From NCBI GenBank assembly GCA_051657165.1, contig JBOFKD010000297.1, forward strand, positions 1 through 64,000: a stretch of DNA of 64,000 nucleotides. The letters run 5' to 3'. The translations under genes were made by a program, and so were the position numbers. This document shows, piece by piece, positions 42,498 through 50,795 of the stretch; position 1 is the first letter of the stretch; every line of letters begins with the position of its first letter. This DNA comes from UBA7332 sp051657165. GTDB lineage: Bacteria; Bacteroidota; Bacteroidia; Bacteroidales; UBA7332. The notes under the pieces are model-generated. The model worked only from the letters and a program-made list of their open reading frames with translations, did not search any database and was not told the DNA's origin.

Positions 42498-44024
42498 CTA
42501 TAGACCTACTTTCACATTATCCATTTTAAATTCAAAGCGTTCTTGTTTTCCGCTTTGCATATCCAGTGTAATTTGAAGTCGGTAGCAACCAGTTCCCAAA
42601 TGACGATTAAAGGCTTTGTAGTGAGTAAATGAAAAATCTTCATCTGATTGCATTTTCACTTTCCATTCCGTACCCATTTTTTTTCCGTCATTATCAATTA
42701 AATTGACTTTTAGCCAAGCGTCAAAACTATTACCTCCGGGCTCACCAGGCTCATCATCGCTATTTAGTTTACGAATAGCTGCATCTAATCCTATCACATC
42801 GCCATTTTTAAATTCAAAGAGAGAGGATGTCCATGTTACTTCTCCCTGCTGATTACCTTTGACATAAATATAATCATCTGAACCACCTTCGTATAGACCG
42901 ATTAAATCAATCTTATTATTGTTTTTAATCGTCCAAGGCCAAGCATTTTGCAACTCATTGGTTGAGTTATAATTATCGAAGGTTTCAAGTCCGCCGCTAT
43001 TCGGATTAAACGGATCACATGAAGTCCCTGTACCTCCACAATCTTTTGTTGGAAGAATACAGAAAGGAATACCATTACAATACTCAATATGAATTGCATT
43101 CATCTTATCATCCCACAATTCAGATTCTTTGTATCTCAACAAATCTTCCACAGTCACAACATACTTTAGAATTCTTTGTCCAACTGCATTATCAATTACT
43201 AACAGCAGCTCATAAACCTCCTGATTGTCTGGAATCTGTAAATTATTCGGAAAACAGACAGTAGCAATATCTCCGGCATTATCTGGTTTACCATCAACGA
43301 CTCCACCATTAAAGACATCTTTGTACAACGCTTTGGAATAGTCAGGTTCAGCCCCTATTAAAGGAGTATTATAAGGCAACAGATAAACAGCACCTTCACC
43401 TACTATATGTTCACCATTCGGTTTACATACATTTATAAATATATCAAAACATGTAACCTCTATAAAATTTAACTCAAATTTAGGCATACCAAAGTTAGAT
43501 GCAGGCTCTTTATACGCACACAAGACATAAAGAGAAACGGTCGGTTTTGTATAAAGCTGTAATGTAAACTTTTTATTACCCATTAGCTCTTCTGTTGGTA
43601 TAAAAGAGGCAAAAACAGGCAGAGGTGTCGATGGGTCCTGATCATCTACCACACCTGCGTATACAGGAATACCTCCGGAATATACAATCACATTGATAAC
43701 AGTATATATACCTGACTTTAAATCAATGGGATCTGTCTTCAATACATCACCAAAGAGTTTCACAGGTATGTTTGTCAAAGTTTTATTTTCAGGTCCGATA
43801 AGAGTTATATCAACAGCAAGCGTGTTAATATTTATATCGCTGAGGCACTTGTTAAAACCGTCTTCAGCAGTATATGCTTTAGAATCAAATATCTTTTTTG
43901 CATCAAATTGAAAAGAGATCTGTGTTGATTGCTCTTCAGTTCCACCTGGCTGATCATTCGTGTTACAGCTTGTGTACAAAAACAAACTAAGCAATCCCAT
44001 CAAGAGAAGTTTCATTATTTTCAT
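42498..44024 (-). CDS. Surface lipoprotein paralog 3
   Basis: 508 residues; signal MKIMKLLLMGLLSLFLYTSC then NTNDQPGGTEEQ. The core has DPIDLKSGIYTVINVIVYS, SFIPTEELMGNKKFTLQLYTKPTVSLYVLCA, SNFGMPKFELNFIEVTCFDIFINVCKPNGEHIVGEG, GDIATVCFPNNLQIPDN, TVEDLLRYKESELWDDKMNAIHIEYC. A C-terminal domain (about 345-508; ETFDNYNSTNELQNAWPWTIKNN to RFEFKMDNVKVGL) resembles carbohydrate-binding or jelly-roll modules; this is inference. I use ATG 44024; a TTG lies three codons upstream. Confidence 0.72.
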   Translation of the reverse strand: MKIMKLLLMGLLSLFLYTSCNTNDQPGGTEEQSTQISFQFDAKKIFDSKAYTAEDGFNKCLSDININTLAVDITLIGPENKTLTNIPVKLFGDVLKTDPIDLKSGIYTVINVIVYSGGIPVYAGVVDDQDPSTPLPVFASFIPTEELMGNKKFTLQLYTKPTVSLYVLCAYKEPASNFGMPKFELNFIEVTCFDIFINVCKPNGEHIVGEGAVYLLPYNTPLIGAEPDYSKALYKDVFNGGVVDGKPDNAGDIATVCFPNNLQIPDNQEVYELLLVIDNAVGQRILKYVVTVEDLLRYKESELWDDKMNAIHIEYCNGIPFCILPTKDCGGTGTSCDPFNPNSGGLETFDNYNSTNELQNAWPWTIKNNNKIDLIGLYEGGSDDYIYVKGNQQGEVTWTSSLFEFKNGDVIGLDAAIRKLNSDDEPGEPGGNSFDAWLKVNLIDNDGKKMGTEWKVKMQSDEDFSFTHYKAFNRHLGTGCYRLQITLDMQSGKQERFEFKMDNVKVGL

Positions 44025-44211
44025 TTTTCTCAATAGATTTAGAATTCGACAGAAAAATACTCTGCTAATATATTCTACTGAAGCAACCAGTCGAACAATT
44101 CATACAAAACATATGCATTGAGATGAAATATCATAGCTCTGCTATTCTAAGAATAATAGTCAATTTAGTCCGGAATTAGTTCAGCATATTTAACAGAAAT
44201 AGATTGTAGTA

Positions 44212-44239
44212 AAAGCTCAGGACCATTGCCCTGAGCTTT
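44212..44239 (-). terminator. Hairpin after lipoprotein paralog 4
   Basis: AAAGCTCAGG (44212-44221) pairs with CCTGAGCTTT (44230-44239) around 8 nt, 11 bp past the stop of paralog 4. The T-run is weak. Confidence 0.6.
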
Positions 44240-44249
44240 GATAGTTAGT

Positions 44250-45806
44250 TTATAAACCGGACTTCACATTATCAATACCAAATTTGTAAGAAACATATTT
44301 ACCTTTAATTTCCGAAGGACAAACCCATTCATTATAGGAATAACCATCTTTCAAACTCACATTGATTTCAGCTTTAGCACACTGAGAAGCCAATACAGGA
44401 TCACAAGGGAAACTGAATGCTTCGTATAGTTTCCAGTTATTTTCATGTCCCTGAAGATTCAAATCTTTAGATGCGGATAGTAGCTCATTACCATTTTTAT
44501 CTAACAACCTCACTTTCACAATAGCAGGAACACTATTACAATCTGAACAGTTAGGCCATGTAGGTTTACCATCTACGATTTCAGACTTAACATAGAAATT
44601 AAATCGAATGTTATGATTTGGCATATAGCGGAATGAACTGGTCGTCCACTGGAATTCTTTGCGATGTCTGTCCAGGTCAGCAGGACTTACAGCTAAAATA
44701 TATTTATTACCCGGTGCTATTTCCAATACATCACCCTGTCCGCCCGGAACAATCCATCCGGAGCGTGTATAGAAATCATTGATATTTTCGTAAGTTTCAA
44801 AATCTTCATAAAGAGTTCCATCGCACTCGTCACAAATGATTCTTGGCAACAAACAGAAAGGTCCGTCACAAACAATCAAATGTAAGGCGTTCATAGAAGC
44901 ATCCCAGCGAGGTGAATCTTTGAACTTCAATAAATCCTCAACAGTTGCTGTTCCGGAGAACACACTCTGAGTGTTCAACATATTCGGATTTGTAAATTTG
45001 ACAACAATATAATAGGATTCGGATGCGTTGTCTTTTGTCAAATCATTCGCAAAACACAAAGTAGCGATATTCCCTTCTGATGTAGGATTATTATTTGCAT
45101 CCAGTGTACCTCCGTCAAAGGTATCAGAGTATAACAAAGTACCCTCTTCACGGTCATAAACTTTAATAGAGCCTGTGCCTACTACATGTTCGCCATTTTT
45201 ATCACAAACATTAAAGAAGATATCGAAACAGGTAACTTCCATGCGGTTTAATTCAAATTTTGGCATTCCAAAATCTGATGCATTGTAGTTCTTCGCACAA
45301 AGTACATAGAAAGCAACGACAGGTTTTGTATATTTCAACAATGTGAACTGTTGCTGATCCATAAAATATCCGGCAGGAACAAATGGAGAGAATTTAGACG
45401 GTGACTTAACCCCTGAATAAATAACTGTAGAGGACGATGAATTATATACAGTTACTGCATTTACTGTATAAGTTCCGGCAGGTAATTCATAAGGGTCTGT
45501 TTTATATTTCCCGTTAAACTCTTTTACCTCAAGACCTGTAATATCCACAGAACCCAATGGACCTGTCAGTTTAAGATCAACACTTAAAGGAACATTATCC
45601 TCATTACATAAAGCAGGATCAGGAAGGACCTCAGGATTTTCAGGTAATTCACCTTTCGTTCCAGACGAAATCGTATTGGCATTCAATTCAAAACTTACAC
45701 TTGTCATTTCTTCGGTTTGCGGAGCATCTTCTTTAGTGCTGCACGAATAGAACATAAAAGTTCCGACTAACAGAGTTAGTAAACTCCAAAATAAATTCTT
45801 TTTCAT
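44250..45806 (-). CDS. Surface lipoprotein paralog 4
   Basis: 518 residues; signal MKKNLFWSLLTLLVGTFMFYSC then STKEDAPQTEE, an export-type N-terminus. The core (25-330) matches paralogs 3 and 5: KTDPYELPAGTYTVNAVTVYNSS, PFVPAGYFMDQQQFTLLKYTKPVVAFYVLCAKNYNASDFGMPKFELNRMEVTCFDIFFNVC, TVEDLLKFKDSPRWDASMNALHLIVC. After a CDECDG hinge comes the C-terminal domain (DFETYENINDFYTRSGW to KFGIDNVKSGL) shared with paralog 3. The start is ATG 45806; the upstream 15 codons of open frame lack signal character. Confidence 0.73.
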   Translation of the reverse strand: MKKNLFWSLLTLLVGTFMFYSCSTKEDAPQTEEMTSVSFELNANTISSGTKGELPENPEVLPDPALCNEDNVPLSVDLKLTGPLGSVDITGLEVKEFNGKYKTDPYELPAGTYTVNAVTVYNSSSSTVIYSGVKSPSKFSPFVPAGYFMDQQQFTLLKYTKPVVAFYVLCAKNYNASDFGMPKFELNRMEVTCFDIFFNVCDKNGEHVVGTGSIKVYDREEGTLLYSDTFDGGTLDANNNPTSEGNIATLCFANDLTKDNASESYYIVVKFTNPNMLNTQSVFSGTATVEDLLKFKDSPRWDASMNALHLIVCDGPFCLLPRIICDECDGTLYEDFETYENINDFYTRSGWIVPGGQGDVLEIAPGNKYILAVSPADLDRHRKEFQWTTSSFRYMPNHNIRFNFYVKSEIVDGKPTWPNCSDCNSVPAIVKVRLLDKNGNELLSASKDLNLQGHENNWKLYEAFSFPCDPVLASQCAKAEINVSLKDGYSYNEWVCPSEIKGKYVSYKFGIDNVKSGL

Positions 45807-45902
45807 TTTAGCATGATTTTTAAATAAACAAAGCGACCTGAATATTATCATAACGGCTCACGATGAACGGTTATGTGTGAATAAATAAATACTGAAAACG
45901 GA

Positions 45903-46835
45903 CTACTGAATATCATTCATTCCTTCATAGATTCGTTTCTCTGTTGATTGTGGATCACAAAGAACAACATGAACTGCATTCATTGAGACATCCCAGTTAG
46001 TCCACTGCTGGAAATACATTAATTGCTCGACGGTTATCTCCTGCATAAAACTATATGCCTGATAAGGAGAATTAAAATCTACTTTAATTTTATATAACTC
46101 ATTCCGGTCAGGAAGTTCCAGATTATTGGCAAAACAAATTGTGCCAATATTACCTTCGGCAAAGGTATCTGAGTAAAGAACCTGATCCGAAATAGCAGAC
46201 AAGACACTAATTGTACCGGCACCCACGAAATGTTCTTTAAATTCATCACAGACATTAAAGAAGAGATCGAAACAAATAACCTCAATCGGACTGATCTCGA
46301 ATTTCGGCATACCAAAGTCTGCTGCATTATTCTCTTTCACACAAAGTACGTAAAGCCCCACAGTAGGTTTTGTGAACTTTAATAATGCAAATTCCTGCTC
46401 TTCCATTAAATAACCCGCAGGGACAAACATAGCAAACGGAGCCCCGGTTTTTACACCTGCATAAATTATATGTGCGGGTGCTGAAGAATTATAAACCAGA
46501 ACTGACATTACTTTATATGCACCGGCAGGCAATTCATAAGGATCAGTCTTATATTTACCATTTAACTGAGAAACAGGAACGGAAAAGGTAGTTTCAATGT
46601 TTGTAGCCACATTCTTTACTACAATTTGCATATTCATCGGAACATTTGACTCCACACATAATACAGGATCTGTATTTGTATTTGCCTTTGACTCAACGAG
46701 TGTATTAGACTCGAACTCAAAGCTCACAGTTGTTTTATCCTCACCCTGAGGTACATCGTCTTTACTGCTGCATGAATAGAAAGTAAAGGCTCCCAATAAA
46801 AGCAGCAATAAGCCCCAATAAAGTTTTTTTTTCAT
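45903..46835 (-). CDS. Surface lipoprotein paralog 5 (short)
   Basis: 310 residues; signal MKKKLYWGLLLLLLGAFTFYSC then SSKDDVPQGED, the clearest surface-export sequence of the five. The core is close to paralog 4 (KTDPYELPAGAYKVMSVLVYNSSAP, FVPAGYLMEEQEFALLKFTKPTVGLYVLC, FGMPKFEISPIEVICFDLFFNVC, TVEQLMYFQQWTNWDVSMNAVHVVLC), but it ends soon after and lacks the C-terminal domain, like paralog 1. It is the first gene of the minus-strand trio; the next starts 97 bp downstream. Confidence 0.73.
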   Translation of the reverse strand: MKKKLYWGLLLLLLGAFTFYSCSSKDDVPQGEDKTTVSFEFESNTLVESKANTNTDPVLCVESNVPMNMQIVVKNVATNIETTFSVPVSQLNGKYKTDPYELPAGAYKVMSVLVYNSSAPAHIIYAGVKTGAPFAMFVPAGYLMEEQEFALLKFTKPTVGLYVLCVKENNAADFGMPKFEISPIEVICFDLFFNVCDEFKEHFVGAGTISVLSAISDQVLYSDTFAEGNIGTICFANNLELPDRNELYKIKVDFNSPYQAYSFMQEITVEQLMYFQQWTNWDVSMNAVHVVLCDPQSTEKRIYEGMNDIQ

Positions 46836-47500
46836 ACGTAAATGGATTTATAATTAAAAGAGAACTCATTTTAGTAAAATCCTGAATAATAAATAAAGAT
46901 ATTTCTGATAAATAAAGATCTGTATGGAGTCGTAGGATATCCCATCTTAAGTCGCTATTGGATGCTTAATATTCTGTATCTTTGAACTGAACAAGCATAC
47001 CTTACCCTATATAACTTCAGACTATTAAATTCAGAACTTTGCATTGACCTGAAATGCACATAATAGTTGATGTCATGTACTTATGGACCTCATGTGGAAT
47101 ACCTTTTTGCTTAGCAAAAAGATACGCACAAATCATATATTTACCTTGAAATATAAAACCGATTCTAAAGAATCAGGCATTAATAAGTACGGGATAGAAA
47201 AAACTATCAAAAGATTTGAATAAAATAACAGATTATTGGACTGTCTTTTCCGACAGCTATTAAATTAGACAATCATTTTAAAATCTCTTTTATTGACCAT
47301 TTTAGGGTATAACCTATTAAAGAAAAAATATATACAATGTAAATGATTATAATCAGTGGTTACGAAAAACGTTTAATTTGCCTTTCATTATAATAACATT
47401 AAACGAAATGATATGTTTTGATGATATTACGTTTTAACACAGATAAAAAAAGAGAATATATCCAAACAATAAAAAGAAGAGATACAAGTAGTTGAGCAAG
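46836..47500. other. Gene-free AT-rich stretch
   Basis: No coding sequence is supported. It contains a plus-strand TATCTTTG box (46977-46984) with no gene after it, an 8-bp inverted pair CGTTTAAT/ATTAAACG (47370-47377, 47398-47405) and scattered short repeats. It leads into the long hairpin at 47501-47568. Confidence 0.5.
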
Positions 47501-47568
47501 TATCAGTAAACAAAGCAATCTCTATACAGAAGTTTATTCTGTTATAGAGATTGCTTTGTTTACTGATA
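47501..47568. repeat. 26-bp perfect hairpin between lipoprotein cluster and nlpC gene
   Basis: Positions 47501-47526 and 47543-47568 are exact reverse complements (26 bp); the 16-nt loop itself contains CAGAA/TTCTG, so the helix nearly continues to about 31 bp. It lies 8 bp after the stop of the NlpC/P60 gene (minus). A T-run is missing on either side. It could be that gene's terminator or a miniature inverted-repeat element. Confidence 0.85.
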
Positions 47569-47576
47569 TAAATATT

Positions 47577-48362
47577 TTACACAATAAACCGGCGTATACC
47601 CGCCAGATGATAATGTACATATGTTGTTATTTCTGACAAAATATTTCCACTTTCGTCTATCTGATCTTCATGCACATACCCTGATGCGTGAAGCAATTTA
47701 CCAGGATGTACATAGATACCTACATGTTTTACTTTATTATCGGAAGTTGCGAAAAACAACAAGTCACCCGTATGAGCTTCTTCAAGCGTATTGATAACCT
47801 GTCCATGCTGAATTTGCTGACGGGCATCTCTTGGAAGAATAATTCCGGACAAACGACAAGATATTTGAGTAAGCCCCGAACAATCTAATCCGAATATTGA
47901 CTTTCCTCCCCATAAATAAGGAGCATTTTTAAATTTGTATGCTATAGACATTAAGTAATTCACATTTTTCTCAGCCGGAGCTTCACTTACTAAGTTCGGT
48001 GATACTTTATATTGTAAATGATCAACGCTAAAAAGACCACTTTCCGGATCATATCCGCGAAGAAAAGCGCCCATCGGAAGTTTGATTATTTCCTCTCCGG
48101 ATACAGCATCAACGACAGGTTCATTCGTGTAAAATATCGGAGCATGAAGTAAACGCGTAAATTCAAGCTGATCGAGACGCGTAATCATTTTAGAATCGAC
48201 CCAGCCTTCATAATTGTCTGCGACATTACGTATTTTACTCCAGCGGTCCATTTGTTCTACCACATAGAATAATTCACCAAAGAGAATTTGTGTTAGTTGT
48301 TCTGCACCTTCATCAGCATCTTTACGAAGCGGAAGAAGTGCGGTTAGATTTATAGCAAACAT
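47577..48362 (-). CDS. NlpC/P60 cysteine peptidase with SH3-type domain
   Basis: 261 residues. N-terminal SH3b-like region (LLPLRKDADEGAEQLTQILFGELFYVVEQMDRWSKIRN) and a C-terminal NlpC/P60 domain: catalytic Cys in GLDCSGLTQ (about 168) and His in KHVGIYVHPGKLLHASG. The layout matches YkfC-like gamma-D-glutamyl-L-diamino-acid endopeptidases. It has no signal peptide, which suggests cytoplasmic processing of murein peptides during recycling. It begins 7 bp after mutL on the same strand. Confidence 0.92.
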   Translation of the reverse strand: MFAINLTALLPLRKDADEGAEQLTQILFGELFYVVEQMDRWSKIRNVADNYEGWVDSKMITRLDQLEFTRLLHAPIFYTNEPVVDAVSGEEIIKLPMGAFLRGYDPESGLFSVDHLQYKVSPNLVSEAPAEKNVNYLMSIAYKFKNAPYLWGGKSIFGLDCSGLTQISCRLSGIILPRDARQQIQHGQVINTLEEAHTGDLLFFATSDNKVKHVGIYVHPGKLLHASGYVHEDQIDESGNILSEITTYVHYHLAGIRRFIV

Positions 48363-48369
48363 GGTTATA

Positions 48370-50346
48370 TCAATTAAATTTCTTATCTATTTCATTGGCA
48401 TCTAACACTACAATAATCTTTTTCCCGTCCGGAGTATAATTATGAACAGAACAGGCAAAAAGCCGGTCAACCAGAGACTGCATTTCATCCTGAGTCAACA
48501 ATTTACCATAAGGTATAGCTGTTGATTTTGCATAAGACAAGGCAAGCTGTTTCTGAATCTCTTCCTGAGGTGCTCCTGATTTCTCCTGAGCAGTATGAAC
48601 AAGTCCTATAAGCGTATCTCTTACTTTACTCCGCTTTATATCACCCGGTATACCATTAATCGAATAACTATTCCCTCCCAGATCTGAAATATCAAAGCCG
48701 AGATGATAAAGCTCTTCTACGATTTCTGGTATAAATGCTGATTCAGCAGGTGTAAATTCTATTATCTCAGGAAATAAAACTCGCTGAGACGTCGTTTGCT
48801 GAGAATTTATCCGGTCCAGGTTCTCCTCGTAGGAAATAAGAATGTGGGCACGATGCTGATCTATTAACAGCATACCGGAAGGAATGTTCGTTACGATATA
48901 TTTAGTATTCAATTGAACAAGTCCGCCTTTACTTCCCGACATAAGATTTCCGCCATCTTCAAATTCCAGCATATTCTGCTGATTATCAATCCCCGGATCA
49001 GGATTTTCAGACTCAGGTATAAAGAATGGTTCAGCATCAGTTCCTTCATCCAGAAAATGTGTCGCAGGCTTAAAGAAATCTCTATCTGACGTATCTTCAT
49101 CTGAGATTACAGGCTCTTTATCCGGATACAAATCATCCCAGTTTGATGGAACTATCTTACTGGCATAGGTTGCACCTCCGGACGGACTTCTCCCGGCGCC
49201 GGAATTACCCGGAGAGTAGGAAGATGATGTATGCTTATTCTCAAAAGGATTATAATCGGCATTAAAGGTTACTCTTGGTGGTTCGATAGCCTTTGATTGA
49301 TCAAATACCGGTATGTCTACAGCTCCCTCCATGTCAAAATCGATAGAAGGCACTGCACTGAATTTACCGAAGGCCTCTTTAACCGCTGCTGAAATAATCT
49401 GATAAATAACCGACTCATCCTCAAACTTTATCTCAGTCTTGGTCGGATGAATATTTACATCAATCGCTGAAGGATCTACAGTAAGATAAAGAAAATAATT
49501 CGGCATTTCACCCTGAGCAAGTAGTGGTTCATAACATTGAGTTACAGCACGGTGAAAATAAGGATGTCTCATATAGCGTCCATTTACAAAGAAGTATTGT
49601 AAAGGATTTTTCTTTCTTGCAGATTCCGGTTTCCCTATAAAACCTGTAATGGTCACAACCGAAGTCGTAACATCTACCGGAAGTAAATTCTGATTCAGCG
49701 ATTTACCGAAAACATTTACAATTCGCTGACGAAGACCTGACGCCGGCAAGTTAAACACCTCCGTATCATTTTGCCGAAGCACAAAAGACACCTCTGTATT
49801 CACCAGGGCAATCCGTTCAAATTCCTGGATGATATTGCTTAACTCAGTCTGGTTGGTTTTAAGAAATTTACGGCGGGCCGGAACATTATAGAAGATATTC
49901 TTAATCATGAAGTTACTTCCTGAAGGACAAGAAACAGGCTCAGAAGACTCTACCTGAGAGGCGGCAATCTGAATTTCAACTCCTAACTCATCTTCTTCAC
50001 GACGTGTGCGTAATTCAACCTGAGCAATAGCTGCTATAGAAGCCAGAGCTTCTCCTCTGAACCCCATGGTCCGAAGTGTAAACAAATCATCTGATTTTGC
50101 TATTTTAGAAGTTGCATGTCTTTCAAAAGCCATCCGGGCATCTGTCGGACTCATACCTTTCCCATTATCGATTACCTGAATCAAAGTTCTTCCGGCATCT
50201 TTCACTTGTACCTGGATGAGAGAGGCCTGAGCATCAACAGCATTCTCAACCAACTCTTTTACAACAGAAGCCGGCCTTTGAATCACCTCTCCCGCAGCAA
50301 TTTGATTAGCAACGGCGTCAGAAAGCAGATGTATAATATCACTCAT
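48370..50346 (-). CDS. mutL: DNA mismatch repair protein MutL
   Basis: 658 residues. The N-terminal GHKL ATPase shows NQIAAGEVIQRPASVVKELVENAVDA, DNGKGM, TMGFRGEALASIAAI, then a transducer domain, an acidic Ser/Gly-rich linker (about 340-450) and a C-terminal dimerisation domain. The endonuclease metal motif DQHA(x)2E(x)4E is degraded to DQHRAHILISYEE, so nicking by MutL itself is doubtful. I start at ATG 50346; the frame has a TTG two codons upstream. Followed by the NlpC/P60 gene. Confidence 0.96.
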   Translation of the reverse strand: MSDIIHLLSDAVANQIAAGEVIQRPASVVKELVENAVDAQASLIQVQVKDAGRTLIQVIDNGKGMSPTDARMAFERHATSKIAKSDDLFTLRTMGFRGEALASIAAIAQVELRTRREEDELGVEIQIAASQVESSEPVSCPSGSNFMIKNIFYNVPARRKFLKTNQTELSNIIQEFERIALVNTEVSFVLRQNDTEVFNLPASGLRQRIVNVFGKSLNQNLLPVDVTTSVVTITGFIGKPESARKKNPLQYFFVNGRYMRHPYFHRAVTQCYEPLLAQGEMPNYFLYLTVDPSAIDVNIHPTKTEIKFEDESVIYQIISAAVKEAFGKFSAVPSIDFDMEGAVDIPVFDQSKAIEPPRVTFNADYNPFENKHTSSSYSPGNSGAGRSPSGGATYASKIVPSNWDDLYPDKEPVISDEDTSDRDFFKPATHFLDEGTDAEPFFIPESENPDPGIDNQQNMLEFEDGGNLMSGSKGGLVQLNTKYIVTNIPSGMLLIDQHRAHILISYEENLDRINSQQTTSQRVLFPEIIEFTPAESAFIPEIVEELYHLGFDISDLGGNSYSINGIPGDIKRSKVRDTLIGLVHTAQEKSGAPQEEIQKQLALSYAKSTAIPYGKLLTQDEMQSLVDRLFACSVHNYTPDGKKIIVVLDANEIDKKFN

Positions 50347-50403
50347 AATCAATCCCGTTTAGATAGTTCGGTCTAATTTATATTAAGAATATCTATATAA
50401 CAC

Positions 50404-50453
50404 GAAAGCACAAAGTTGCAAAGAATTATTTTACTTTACAACTTTGTGCTTTC
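50404..50453 (-). terminator. 15-bp hairpin between small membrane gene and mutL
   Basis: GAAAGCACAAAGTTG (50404-50418) and CAACTTTGTGCTTTC (50439-50453) are perfect complements around 20 nt. There is no long T-run on the minus strand; terminator or attenuator before mutL. Confidence 0.6.
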
Positions 50454-50469
50454 TATAATACGTAAACCA

Positions 50470-50769
50470 TTACATAAAATACATGTAGTACATCAAAACG
50501 ATCAGAAGGACAAGAGCTACCCCCAGTCTTATGCTCCGCGCAGAACTATACTTATGCGGATTCTCTTCTTTTCGGTTCAGGTGGTCCATTTCAGTTCTGA
50601 ATGAACCTTTCAGGTTTGGTTTATATTCGGCATCATCAATTGTCTCTCCGACTTCACGTTTAACTTTCTGTACACGTTCGTCAAGAGCTTCTTTGCGCGG
50701 ATCAAAATAAATCGGTTTATGATTAAATCCACGCGGTTTCTTTTGGTTATAAAAGAAAAATAATCCCAT
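50470..50769 (-). CDS. Small membrane protein, 99 aa
   Basis: Starts MGLFFFYNQKKPRGFNHKPIYFDPRKEALDERV, a charged helical body rich in Lys/Glu/Arg, and ends with one hydrophobic helix (LGVALVLLIVLMYYMYFM), so it is tail-anchored or C-terminally anchored. It resembles a conserved Bacteroidetes small protein seen near mutL; function unknown. It lies 26 bp after the OstA-like gene. Confidence 0.75.
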   Translation of the reverse strand: MGLFFFYNQKKPRGFNHKPIYFDPRKEALDERVQKVKREVGETIDDAEYKPNLKGSFRTEMDHLNRKEENPHKYSSARSIRLGVALVLLIVLMYYMYFM

Positions 50770-50795
50770 TTTAATTGTATTATTTGAGGCTAAAA

